In this document: one piece after another, positions 33,939-41,952 of the stretch
Position numbering within the stretch: the stretch's first letter is position 1
Layout: every line of letters begins with the position of its first letter
Source of the DNA: Streptomyces sp. NBC_00376
GTDB lineage: Bacteria > Actinomycetota > Actinomycetes > Streptomycetales > Streptomycetaceae
Assembly: GCF_036077095.1 (NCBI RefSeq)
Contig: NZ_CP107960.1
Location: 6,634,001 to 6,698,000 of the forward strand
Length of the DNA stretch: 64,000 nt
Reading direction: 5' to 3'
Notes under the pieces: generated by a model
Told to the model about the DNA's origin: nothing
The model's database searches: none
The model's input: only the letters and a program-made list of their open reading frames with translations
Program-made: the position numbers and the translations under genes

Positions 33939-34546
33939 CCCCGCACCTCCCCGAACTCCCCTTCGGGCTCGACGAGTTCGGCCCCAGCGGCGACTGGACG
34001 TACGAGAACGGCACTCTCACCGGCCGCGCCGGCGCCCGCCAGGACCGCTTCGTACCGCCGGGCGGCGAGGCCCTGGACTCCGCGAGCGACGCCCCCCGCC
34101 TCCTCGGCCCCGCGCCCAGGGGCGACTTCCAGCTGATCGCCCGGGTGCGGGTCGGCTTCGCGGCCGCCTTCGACGCCGGGGTGCTCTACCTCCACGTCGG
34201 GGAACGGGAGTGGGCCAAGATCTGCCTGGAACTCTCCCCGGACCGCCCCACCGTCTGCACGGTCGTCACCCGTGGCCACTCCGACGACGTCAACTCCTTC
34301 ACCGTGGACGGCGGCAGCTGCTGGCTGCGCCTGAGCCGCACGGGCAACGCGTTCGCCTTCCATGCCTCCACCGACGGCGAGAAGTGGACCTTCGTCCGCG
34401 TCTTCGCCCTCGGCGAGCCGGAGCGCGCGGCCGACGCCTCGGTCGGCTTCCTGGTCCAGTCGCCGACGGGCGAGGGCTGCGAGGCGTCCTTCGACCGGAT
34501 CGCGTTCCGCACGACGGGTCCGGACGACCTGCGCGACGGAAGCTGA
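33935..34546 (+). CDS. DUF1349 protein (YesU-like, concanavalin fold)
   Basis: A 203-aa beta-sandwich protein. Typical DUF1349 segments are TGRAGARQDRFV, GDFQLIARVRVGFAAAFDAGVLYLHVGEREWAKICLE, SCWLRLSRTGNAFAFHASTDGEKWTFVRVF and SVGFLVQSPTGEGCEASFDRI. Members are often linked to sugar or pectin metabolism with no defined reaction. It is coupled to the dehydrogenase gene by 4-nt overlap and to the next gene by 1-nt overlap. Confidence 0.85.
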   Translation: MTPHLPELPFGLDEFGPSGDWTYENGTLTGRAGARQDRFVPPGGEALDSASDAPRLLGPAPRGDFQLIARVRVGFAAAFDAGVLYLHVGEREWAKICLELSPDRPTVCTVVTRGHSDDVNSFTVDGGSCWLRLSRTGNAFAFHASTDGEKWTFVRVFALGEPERAADASVGFLVQSPTGEGCEASFDRIAFRTTGPDDLRDGS

Positions 34547-35061
34547 TGACCGTCCGGACGGGGGAGACCTTCAAGGCCGGCCGCGCGGTGTCCGACATCG
34601 AGGCGCTGCTCGCCGGGCCCGTACCCGCCACGGGCCCGACGGTCGGCGAGGGGGAGCCGGACACCGGGGAGTGGTCCGCGACCGCCGGCGAGGGCTTCCG
34701 GATCGTGCCGCTCTGGGAGAGCGGTGACCTCGTGGGTGTGTACGAACGCGAGTGGGAGGAGGCCGAGGAGGCCGCAACAGGTCATCTCGCCGATCTCGTG
34801 GACGAGTTGGACCGCCGGTGGGGCGCGCACCGTGCGGTGGGCATGCGGGTGCCGATCTTCCGCGACCTCGCGGGTGAGCCCCTGCCGCCGCTGTACCGGG
34901 CCCTGTGCGACGCGGACTGTCTCGGGGATCTGCGGGTGTGGGGGCCGGTGAACGGCCGGTGGGTCGCGGTCTCCCTCAACCAGTGCGACGGCGACGCGCC
35001 GATGATCCTGGTCGCCGTGGTCGCCGACCGGCCGATCGTCGAGCTCGACGACGGGGAGTGA
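34546..35061 (+). CDS. Hypothetical cytosolic protein
   Basis: A 171-aa acidic protein with no domain I recognise. Its centre (VPLWESGDLVGVYEREWEEAEEAATGHLADLVDELDRRWGAHR) is helical and charged. The end (WGPVNGRWVAVSLNQCDGDAPMILVAVVADRPIVEL) is beta-rich, similar in style to small immunity or SUKH-like proteins of Streptomyces; no toxin is adjacent. It overlaps the DUF1349 stop by one base (TGATG) and closes the operon before a terminator. Confidence 0.75.
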   Translation: MTVRTGETFKAGRAVSDIEALLAGPVPATGPTVGEGEPDTGEWSATAGEGFRIVPLWESGDLVGVYEREWEEAEEAATGHLADLVDELDRRWGAHRAVGMRVPIFRDLAGEPLPPLYRALCDADCLGDLRVWGPVNGRWVAVSLNQCDGDAPMILVAVVADRPIVELDDGE

Positions 35062-35083
35062 CAACGGGGAGAGCCGCAGGCCG

Positions 35084-35113
35084 GGCGGCCGACACGCAGC
35101 CGTGTCGGCCGCC
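35084..35113 (+). terminator. Hairpin terminator of the dehydrogenase operon
   Basis: Perfect 13-bp stem (35084-35096 with 35101-35113) and CAGC loop, 22 nt after the stop of the last gene. Confidence 0.75.
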
Positions 35114-35231
35114 GCTGCTCAACGGGCCGGCCAGGTCGAGCCGGGGTGCCCTTCGGCCCCACGGCCCATCCGGAACGATCCGACTCCACATCCCCTGCGC
35201 CATGGGCAGCGGGTACCCGGCTCACAAGGGA

Positions 35232-35354
35232 TCAGTTGCCGCCTCCGCCGCCATCGCTGTTGTTCTTCCGGCCGCCCACCACTGCGGAGATGATCCATGC
35301 CGCCAGCGCGACGAGAAAGAACACGACAATGATTGTCGGGAGTGCTGAACCCAC
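35232..35354 (-). CDS. Small single-pass membrane protein (40 aa)
   Basis: A 40-codon ORF with GTG at 35354. The start is preceded by GGGGGA. The product has a single hydrophobic helix (LPTIIVVFFLVALAAWIISAVV) and a short polar Gly/Asn tail (GGRKNNSDGGGGGN), so it would be an inner-membrane microprotein. No partner is evident. The good ribosome site and clean helix support it as real; conservation would have to be checked. Confidence 0.6.
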   Translation of the reverse strand: MGSALPTIIVVFFLVALAAWIISAVVGGRKNNSDGGGGGN

Positions 35355-35692
35355 AGCTCGGTCCCCCTATGGGATTTGTGACCGTTGCTGCCCGAAGTGT
35401 GCGATGGCTGACGCGAGTTGAAGGCATCGAGAGCTTCCTCGCGGCCTCCACGCGGGCAGGGCCGACAGGTCCTTTTCAAGGCCGACCGGATCCTACGCGG
35501 CTGCGATGAGCCCCCACCAGTGGTGGCGCCACCACGCCTGGCGCGGCGAACGTGACGCTCGACTCGACGGGCCGTTGCGAGCCGGTGCCCCCGGCCGGGG
35601 AATGAGGAAGTCCGCTCGTGTGTTGTGGACGGGAGCGGAGGGTGGCTCCGCGCCCTGAGCGGTACGTACGAGGATACGGAGAGAAGAAGAGA
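35355..35692. other. Intergenic region with overlapping palindromes
   Basis: No gene is seen. It contains two overlapping palindromes, CCACCAGTGGTGG (35514-35526) and TGGTGGCGCCACCA (35521-35534), possibly a regulator site between the 40-aa gene and the frnE-like gene. The remaining sequence shows nothing I can identify. Confidence 0.4.
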
Positions 35693-36412
35693 ATGCGCGT
35701 CGAGATCTGGAGCGACATAGCCTGCCCCTGGTGCTACATCGGGAAGGCCCGCTTCGAGAAGGGCCTGGCGGGGTTCGCCCACCGCGACCAGGTCGAGGTC
35801 GTGCACCGGTCCTTCGAGCTCGATCCCGGGCGCGCCAAGGGCGACACCGCGCAGGTCATCGACATGCTGGCGCAGAAGTACGGGCGCACCCGCGAAGAGG
35901 CTCAGGCCATGGAGGCGAACGTCGCGGCCAACGCGCGGGCCGAGGGGCTCGGCTACCTCACCGAGGGCCGTGACCACGGCAACACCTTCGACATCCACCG
36001 GCTGCTCCACCTGGCCAAGGCCCGCGGCCGCCAGGACGAGCTGCTGAACCTCGCCTACCGGGCGAACTTCGCCGAGAAGCGGTCCGTCTACGACGCCGGT
36101 GTACTGGTCGAGCTGGCCGTCGAGGCCGGGCTCGACGCCGACGAGGCGCGCGCCGTGCTCGCCGACCCGGAGGCGTACGCGGCCGAGGTGCGGGCCGATG
36201 AGCGGGAGGCGTCCGAGCTGGGCGCCAACGCGGTGCCGTTCTTCGTGCTCGACCGGCGCTACGGCATCTCCGGTGGCCAGCCCGCCGAGGTCTTCGCCCA
36301 GGCGCTGGAGCAGGCGTGGAAGGACCGCCCGCTCACCGCGATCGGCCAGGACGCCGCGGCGTGCGACGCGGACGGCGCCTGCGAGGTCCCGCAGGCCGGC
36401 GGCAACGCCTGA
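35693..36412 (+). CDS. DsbA-family oxidoreductase, FrnE-like
   Basis: A 239-aa thioredoxin-fold protein with a helical insertion. The active site CPWC lies at residues 11-14 (SDIACPWCYIGK), and the cis-Pro region reads GANAVPFFVLDRRYGISGGQ. There is no signal peptide, so it acts in the cytosol, unlike DsbA proper. The C-terminal CDADGAC adds a second Cys pair, common in actinobacterial FrnE-like proteins. FrnE members act in disulfide chemistry, stress tolerance or polyketide pathways. A purine-rich leader precedes the ATG. Confidence 0.9.
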   Translation: MRVEIWSDIACPWCYIGKARFEKGLAGFAHRDQVEVVHRSFELDPGRAKGDTAQVIDMLAQKYGRTREEAQAMEANVAANARAEGLGYLTEGRDHGNTFDIHRLLHLAKARGRQDELLNLAYRANFAEKRSVYDAGVLVELAVEAGLDADEARAVLADPEAYAAEVRADEREASELGANAVPFFVLDRRYGISGGQPAEVFAQALEQAWKDRPLTAIGQDAAACDADGACEVPQAGGNA

Positions 36413-36506
36413 GCCCCGTCCCCGGCGGCACGCATGAGCATTGCTTGAGTGTTCCCCTCAACTCTTCGTGATTGACCAGGAGGTGAGGGGGCCGCAGGCT
36501 GGGCGC

Positions 36507-37568
36507 ATGGAGACTACTTCGCTCAGCCGTGCGGTGAACGCAGAGTTCGCACCGAGGACGACCTACCTCAACACCTCCACCTGCGGGCTGCTGCCCCGGC
36601 GGACCGTGGCGGCGGTGCGGACGCTCGCCGAGGCGGTCGGCTCCGGCAGCCGGGCCGATTCCGGCGACTTCGAAGCGGTGGAAGCGGCCCGGTCCGGCTT
36701 CGCCCGGCTCTGCGGGGTCGACGCCGACCGGGTCGCCGTCGGCAGCTCGGTCTCCGTGCACGTCGGGCTGATCGCCGCCGCGCTGCCGCCGGGGGCCGAA
36801 GTCCTGGCGCCGGAGGGCGAGTTCAGCTCCGTCGTCAGCCCCTTCGCGGTCCGCGGCGACCTCAGGACGCGCTACGCCCCGCTGGACCGGCTGGCCGACG
36901 CGGTGGGGCCGGACACCGCGCTCGTCGCCCTCTCCTCCGTGCAGTCGTCCAACGGCCGGATCGCCGACCTGAAGGCGGTACGGGCGGCAGCCGGCGCCCA
37001 TGGTGCCCGGACGCTGCTCGACGCCACCCAGTCGGCCGGCTGGCTGCCGCTGGACGCCGGGGAGTACGACTACACCGTCACCGGCGGCTTCAAGTTCCTG
37101 CTCTGCCCGCGCGGCGCGTCGTTCCTCACCGTCACCGAGGAGGCGCAGCGGACCCTGCCGCCGGTCTTCGCCGGCATGTACGCCGCCGAAGACCCCTGGA
37201 ACAGCACGTACGGCCCGGTCGGACAGCTCTCCCGGACCGCGCGCCGCTACGACGAACCGCCCGCCTTCCTCTCGTACCACGGCGCCGAGCAGTCCCTCGC
37301 GCTGCTGAACGAGGTCGGTGTGGAAGCCGTCCACGCCCATGCCACCGGGCTCGCGGCCCGCATGCGGGCGGGGCTGGCCGGGCTGGGGCACGAGGCGGTG
37401 CCGGGGGAGTCGGCGATCGTGGCCGTGCCGGGCCTCGGCGCGCGGGAGCCGGAGCTCGCGCGGGCCGGAGTGGTGGTCTCGAACCGGGCGGGAAGCCTGC
37501 GTGCGGCCTTCCACCTGTACAACACGGAGGCCGATGTCGACCGGGCCCTGGACGTGCTCGCCGGCTGA
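36507..37568 (+). CDS. PLP-dependent aminotransferase class V
   Basis: A 353-aa fold-type I enzyme of the cysteine desulfurase/kynureninase-like group. It begins TTYLNTSTCGLLPRRTV, has the PLP-binding Asp in LLDATQSAGW and the Schiff-base lysine in TGGFKFLLCPRG. No catalytic cysteine loop as in SufS is obvious, so a lyase or racemase role is possible; the substrate is unknown. ATG 36507 is the working start; an in-frame GTG at 36483 directly follows AGGAG and would add eight residues. Confidence 0.85.
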   Translation: METTSLSRAVNAEFAPRTTYLNTSTCGLLPRRTVAAVRTLAEAVGSGSRADSGDFEAVEAARSGFARLCGVDADRVAVGSSVSVHVGLIAAALPPGAEVLAPEGEFSSVVSPFAVRGDLRTRYAPLDRLADAVGPDTALVALSSVQSSNGRIADLKAVRAAAGAHGARTLLDATQSAGWLPLDAGEYDYTVTGGFKFLLCPRGASFLTVTEEAQRTLPPVFAGMYAAEDPWNSTYGPVGQLSRTARRYDEPPAFLSYHGAEQSLALLNEVGVEAVHAHATGLAARMRAGLAGLGHEAVPGESAIVAVPGLGAREPELARAGVVVSNRAGSLRAAFHLYNTEADVDRALDVLAG

Positions 37569-37584
37569 CGCCGCCCGCCGGGGA

Positions 37585-38124
37585 TCAGCGGGGTCCGGGA
37601 CAGCCCCCGGCCTCCCCGCACTCCCCGGCTTCCCCGGCCTCCCGGCAGAGGTTCGCCTCGACCTTGGCGAGCAGCCGGGTCAGCTCCTCTCGTTCGGCGG
37701 GTTCGAGACCGGCGAGGGTGCGGTCCTCCAGCTCCACCCAGGCCCGCTGGACGTCGGAGTGCAGCGCGCAGCTCTCGTCGGTGGCCTCGACCAGGACGGC
37801 CCGGCGGTCGTCCGGGTCGGGGCGGCGGCACACGTGCCCGCTCTGTTCGAGCCGCTGGAGCATCTTGGTGACGGTGGAGGGATCGAGGTCGACGGCCTTG
37901 ATCAGCTCGGCCTGGCGCACCGCACCGGCGTCCCACAGGTACATCATCAGAAACTCCTGGCCCGGGTAGAGCCCGAGCCCCTTGAGCAGCCTGCCCGCGG
38001 CGGTCCGGTGCAGCCGCGCGACCCGGGAGAGGGCGTGGCTGACAGGTCCGCCGAGGGCCGCGCTCGGCGGGCCGGGACAGGCGGGGTCTGGGGGTCCGGC
38101 TGATCCGGCTGGTCCGGCCTTCAT
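37585..38124 (-). CDS. MarR-family transcriptional regulator
   Basis: A 179-aa regulator. The MarR winged helix spans residues ~40-150 (QEFLMMYLWDAGAVRQAELIKAVDLDPSTVTKMLQRLEQSGHVCRRPDPDDRRAVLVEAT). The N-terminus is Pro/Gly-rich and the C-terminus low-complexity (CREAGEAGECGEAGGCPG), adding cysteines that could respond to oxidation. ATG 38124 has GGAG 6 nt upstream. It is divergent from the Old Yellow Enzyme gene, its likely target. Confidence 0.92.
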   Translation of the reverse strand: MKAGPAGSAGPPDPACPGPPSAALGGPVSHALSRVARLHRTAAGRLLKGLGLYPGQEFLMMYLWDAGAVRQAELIKAVDLDPSTVTKMLQRLEQSGHVCRRPDPDDRRAVLVEATDESCALHSDVQRAWVELEDRTLAGLEPAEREELTRLLAKVEANLCREAGEAGECGEAGGCPGPR

Positions 38125-38195
38125 GGGAGCTCCTCGGTGGGACGCCCCGGCCCGGCTCCGATGCCGGGTTCCGGCGGCTTTCCGCACACTTTACA

Positions 38196-38250
38196 TTGGT
38201 CGGCCAAGTAATGGGTTACAGTGGCACCCGCACAGATAGTTGGCCGACCA
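38196..38250. promoter_or_regulatory. Twin MarR operator sites
   Basis: TTGGTCGGCCAA (38196-38207) and TTGGCCGACCA (38240-38250) are reverse complements of each other, and each is itself near-palindromic. They flank a -10-like TACAGT (38217-38222) in the MarR/OYE divergent region. Binding by the adjacent MarR is inferred. Confidence 0.6.
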
Positions 38251-38272
38251 CATAAATACCTCGGGAGCCCCG

Positions 38273-39349
38273 ATGACCACCGCGTTCGACCCCATCGACC
38301 TGTCCGGCACCCGGCTCGCCAACCGCATCGCGATGGCTCCGATGACCCGCAGCCGGGCCGGTGAGGGCGGCACCGCCACGGATCTCGTCGCCCAGTACTA
38401 CACCCAGCGCGCCTCGGCGGGCCTCATCATCACGGAGGGCGTCCAGCCGTCGGTGGTGGGCCAGGGCTACCCCTCCACCCCGGGACTGCACAGCGCGGAA
38501 CAGGTCGCGTCCTGGCGCAAGGTCACCGACGCGGTGCACGCGGCGGGCGGCCGGATCTTCGCCCAGCTGATGCACGCGGGCCGGATCGGCCACCCGGACG
38601 TGCTGCCGGACGGGCTGACCCCGGTCAGCGCGTCAGCGGTCAGGCCCGTCGGCCAGCTCTTCACCGGCACGGGCATGAAGGACTTCACCACCCCGCGCGA
38701 ACTGACCGGCGACGAGGTCCGCCAGACCATCGCCGACTTTGCGACGGCCGCCCGCAACGCGGTCGACGCCGGCTTCGACGGGGTCGAGCTGCACGGCGCC
38801 AACGGCTACCTCATCCACCAGTTCCTGGCCCCCAACACCAACCTGCGCGACGACGAGTGGGGCGGCTCGGAGGAGGCCCGCATCCGGTTCGCCGTCGAGG
38901 CGGTCAAGGCCGTCGCCGCCGAGATCGGCGCGGAGCGGACCGGACTGCGGATCTCGCCCAAGAACCCCTACAACGACATCGACGAGCCCGCGCCGGAAGC
39001 CCTCTACACCGCGCTGGTACGGGAGATCGAGCCGCTCGGCCTCGCCTATCTGCACGTCCTGGAGGCGGTGGAGATCCGCGAGCTGACCCTTGCGCTGCGC
39101 AAGCAGTTCTCCGGCACGTTCGTCCTCAACGCGCTGACGGACGGCCCGACCGGCCCGGACGACCACTCACTGGTCGACGACGGGGTCGCCGACCTCATCG
39201 CGTACGGCGCCCTGTTCATAGCCAACCCGGACCTGCCTGCCAGGCTGAAGGCCGGCGGCCCCTTCAACACCCCGGACCCGTCGACCTTCTTCGGCGGCGA
39301 CGCGAAGGGCTACGTCGACTACCCGGCGCTGGACGAGGCCCAGGCCTAG
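38273..39349 (+). CDS. Old Yellow Enzyme family alkene reductase (NADH:flavin oxidoreductase)
   Basis: A 358-aa FMN-dependent TIM barrel. It has RIAMAPMTRSRAGEGG, the substrate-binding His/Asn in GVELHGANGYLIHQFLAPNTNLRDDEWGG, FAQLMHAGRIGHPD and the C-terminal DLIAYGALFIANPDLPARL, as in NemA and xenobiotic reductases. It reduces activated C=C bonds with NAD(P)H. GGGAG lies 5 nt before ATG 38273. The divergent MarR suggests induction by electrophiles or quinones. Confidence 0.93.
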   Translation: MTTAFDPIDLSGTRLANRIAMAPMTRSRAGEGGTATDLVAQYYTQRASAGLIITEGVQPSVVGQGYPSTPGLHSAEQVASWRKVTDAVHAAGGRIFAQLMHAGRIGHPDVLPDGLTPVSASAVRPVGQLFTGTGMKDFTTPRELTGDEVRQTIADFATAARNAVDAGFDGVELHGANGYLIHQFLAPNTNLRDDEWGGSEEARIRFAVEAVKAVAAEIGAERTGLRISPKNPYNDIDEPAPEALYTALVREIEPLGLAYLHVLEAVEIRELTLALRKQFSGTFVLNALTDGPTGPDDHSLVDDGVADLIAYGALFIANPDLPARLKAGGPFNTPDPSTFFGGDAKGYVDYPALDEAQA

Positions 39350-39435
39350 GGTCTTTCGTTTGGATCAGGCCCCGCGAGCCCGGCGTGATCCGAGCGAGAG
39401 GCCCAAGTCCCGGACGCCCGCCGGGCGCCGCCGCG

Positions 39436-40461
39436 TCACTCCTGGCCGGACTCGTCCAGCGGTGCGCTGCGCCACTTCCACGAGGTGACGCGGGGGCGGC
39501 CGGGCAGTTCGCCGCGGCCGGTGGCCCAGAGCAGTACGGCCCACCGGTCGGCGTCCTTCGGGGCGTCCGGGAACAGCCGGGCCAGCACCCGGTCGCAGAG
39601 GCCGGCGGGCGGGGTCCAGCCGGCCCCCAGGCTCGCGGCGATGTCGTGCGTGTGGACCAGGGTCTCCACGATGCCCATCGCGGCGAAGCCCTCCGGGTCG
39701 GACACCCCGTAGGAGTGGTACGAGCGGATCCCGGGCGGAGTCGTCCGCACCATCGAGGCGAGCAGCGCGCCGCAGGCCTCCAGGGTCAGGAACAGCCCGG
39801 CGGTTCCGGCCGACCGGTCCGCGAAGACCGCGTTCATCGGACCGCCCTCGCGGTCGGCGCTCCAGCGGTACGGGACGTACGCGTCCACCGACGGCCGCTG
39901 CGGGCCCAGTTGGGCCGCGTAGCTGAAGAGGTCGTCGCCCAGATGCTCGGCGGTCTCCCAGCAGGTCCACTCCAGCGACCCCGCCGGAGAGTGCCACTTG
40001 TCCACCGGGGACTCCCGGAGCGCGTCGATCGCGAGCCGTACCGCGGTGGTCACGTCGTCCGCGGTGACCGGCAGCCGGGTCCCGGTCAGGGCCGCCCGTT
40101 CCGCCGCACCGCACTCGACGCAGAACTCGTTGCCCTCGGGGTCGCCGAGCGTCGCCCAGCCCCGCCCGTTCGGTTTGCGGTGGTCGGCGACGAGAGTGGC
40201 GCCCAGGCCGAGCAGCCGCTCGACCTCCTCGTCGCGGGTCCGGTCCTGCGGCTGAATGTCCAGGTGGACGCGGGTCTTGCCGTTCCTGGGTTCCGGTACC
40301 CGGATGAAGAGCAGCGCGGCACCGGGAGCCTCGACGAGCACCTCGGGGTCACCGGGGGCGTCCTGGTCGGAGACCGGGGCGTCGAGCACCTCGGACCAGA
40401 AGCGGGCGAGTCCGTAGGGGTCGGAGCAGTCGATGGTGATGTGACGTACGAGTGAGGTCAT
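39436..40461 (-). CDS. Fusion of a VOC (glyoxalase-like) domain and a DinB/maleylpyruvate isomerase-like domain
   Basis: A 341-aa two-domain protein. Residues ~1-120 are a VOC domain (VRHITIDCSDPYGLARFWSEVLDAPV, HLDIQPQDR, LGDPEGNEFCVE). Residues ~135-341 resemble the four-helix DinB/MDMPI family (WTCWETAEHLGDDLFSYAAQL and HTHDIAASLGAGWTPPAGLCDRVLARLFP, whose histidines may bind metal). MDMPI-type proteins are thiol (mycothiol)-linked enzymes, so a detoxification role is plausible. ATG 40461 and GTG 40470 are both possible starts. Confidence 0.82.
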   Translation of the reverse strand: MTSLVRHITIDCSDPYGLARFWSEVLDAPVSDQDAPGDPEVLVEAPGAALLFIRVPEPRNGKTRVHLDIQPQDRTRDEEVERLLGLGATLVADHRKPNGRGWATLGDPEGNEFCVECGAAERAALTGTRLPVTADDVTTAVRLAIDALRESPVDKWHSPAGSLEWTCWETAEHLGDDLFSYAAQLGPQRPSVDAYVPYRWSADREGGPMNAVFADRSAGTAGLFLTLEACGALLASMVRTTPPGIRSYHSYGVSDPEGFAAMGIVETLVHTHDIAASLGAGWTPPAGLCDRVLARLFPDAPKDADRWAVLLWATGRGELPGRPRVTSWKWRSAPLDESGQE

Positions 40462-40538
40462 GGGGCCCACCCTCGCCGCCGACCGCCGTGCCGGTCCAGC
40501 GATTTCGGTACGGGAAGGGGGAAGGGGGAGGGGGGGAA

Positions 40539-40578
40539 GGGAGGGGGAGGAGCGGGGGGTGCCGCTCCTCCCCCTCCC
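40539..40578 (-). terminator. Hairpin in a polypurine tract downstream of ectD
   Basis: Perfect 17-bp stem (40539-40555 with 40562-40578), 6-nt loop, 11 nt after the ectD stop. On the ectD-sense strand it is followed by a ~30-nt C/T-only tract (40511-40538 on the plus strand is G/A only), a plausible terminator. Confidence 0.65.
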
Positions 40579-40589
40579 GGCGGATCACC

Positions 40590-41483
40590 TCATCGCACCG
40601 GGGTGAAGTCCCTCGCCCCGATGAACTCCGGGCGCCGCGCCGGTGCCGCGAACGGCTCCTCGGCGGCGTTCTCCACGCTGTTGAAGACGATGAAGACATT
40701 GCTGCGCGGGTACGGGGTGATGTTGTCGCCCGAGCCGTGCATGCAGTTGCAGTCGAACCAGGTCGCCGAACCCGCCCGGCCCGTGAAGAGCTTGATGCCG
40801 TGCCGGTCGGCCAGCTTCGTCAGGGCCTCGTCGGACGGGGTTCCGGCGTCCTGCATCTTCAGGGACTTCTTGTAGTTGTCCCTGGGCGTCTCGCCCGCGC
40901 AGCCGAGGAACGACTTGTGCGAACCGGGCATGATCATCAGCCCGCCGTTGGTGTCGTGATTCTCCGTCAGCGCGATCGACACGGACACCGCCCGCATGTT
41001 CGGCAGCCCGTCCTCGGCGTGCCAGGTCTCGAAGTCCGAGTGCCAGTAGAACCCCGAGGCTCCGAAGCCCGGCTTGACGTTGATCCGGGACTGGTGGACG
41101 TACACGTCCGAGCCGAGGATCTGCCGGGCCCGGCCCACCACCCGCTCGTCCTCGACCAGCCGGGCGAAGACCTCGCTGATCCGGTGGACCTCGAAGACCG
41201 ACCGTACCTTCTGCGACTTCGGCTCGATGATCGAGCGCTCGTCGGCCCGCACCTCCGGATCGGCGATCAGCCGTTCCAGTTCGCAGTGGTAGGCGGCGAC
41301 CTCGTCGGGGGTGATCAGCTGGTCGACGGTGAGGAAGCCGTCGCGCTCGAAGCCCTGGAGGTCCCGCACCGCCACCGGGCCGGGGGTGCCGGGCGGGGAC
41401 CAGATCACCGGGTCCTGGCGGGGGGTGGTCATCTCGGCGGAGCCGCGCGTGGGGTAGAGGTCGGTGCGTCCGGCGGTGGTCAT
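40590..41483 (-). CDS. ectD: Ectoine hydroxylase EctD
   Basis: A 297-aa Fe(II)/2-oxoglutarate dioxygenase of the PhyH family, converting ectoine to 5-hydroxyectoine. Iron ligands are the His-x-Asp of FYWHSDFETWH and the distal His of NCMHGSGDN. The EctD signature (FYWHSDFETWHAEDGLPNMRAVS) is intact. Last gene of ectABCD; its start is 3 nt after the ectC stop. Its presence means both ectoine and hydroxyectoine can be made as compatible solutes. Confidence 0.97.
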   Translation of the reverse strand: MTTAGRTDLYPTRGSAEMTTPRQDPVIWSPPGTPGPVAVRDLQGFERDGFLTVDQLITPDEVAAYHCELERLIADPEVRADERSIIEPKSQKVRSVFEVHRISEVFARLVEDERVVGRARQILGSDVYVHQSRINVKPGFGASGFYWHSDFETWHAEDGLPNMRAVSVSIALTENHDTNGGLMIMPGSHKSFLGCAGETPRDNYKKSLKMQDAGTPSDEALTKLADRHGIKLFTGRAGSATWFDCNCMHGSGDNITPYPRSNVFIVFNSVENAAEEPFAAPARRPEFIGARDFTPVR

Positions 41484-41486
41484 GGT

Positions 41487-41885
41487 TCAGCCCTCCTCGG
41501 TCAGCAGCGGGTAGACACCGTTCTCGTCGTGTTCCTCCCGCCCGGTGACCGGCGGGTTGAAGACGCAGACGCAGCGGAAGTCGGTCTTCGGCCGCATGGT
41601 GTGGTGTTCATGGCCGTTCAGCAGATACATCGTGCCGGGGGTGATCCAGTGCTTCTCGCCGGTCTCGTCGTTGGTGAGTTCGGCCTCGCCCTCGACGCAC
41701 AGGACGGCCTCGATGTGGTTCGCGTACCACATCGACGTCTCCGTGCCCGCGTACATCGTGGTCTCGTGGAGGGAGAAGCCCACCTTCTCCTGCGCGAGCA
41801 CGATGCGCTTGCTCTCCCAGGTGCCGGAAGCGGCCTTCACATGCCGGTCGGTGTTCTCGATGTCGCTGAACGATCGGACGATCAC
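41487..41885 (-). CDS. ectC: L-ectoine synthase EctC
   Basis: A 132-aa cupin: [47 protein letters not shown] at the start, [12 protein letters not shown] and [13 protein letters not shown] in the barrel. It cyclises N-gamma-acetyl-diaminobutyrate to ectoine. It lies 67 nt after ectB and 3 nt before ectD. Confidence 0.97.
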   Translation of the reverse strand: MIVRSFSDIENTDRHVKAASGTWESKRIVLAQEKVGFSLHETTMYAGTETSMWYANHIEAVLCVEGEAELTNDETGEKHWITPGTMYLLNGHEHHTMRPKTDFRCVCVFNPPVTGREEHDENGVYPLLTEEG

Positions 41886-41952
41886 GGTGGGTCGGTACCT
41901 TTCTCTCTGCGGTGGTGCTTCTCGTCGGACCCGCGCCGGGGCGGGTCCGGAA

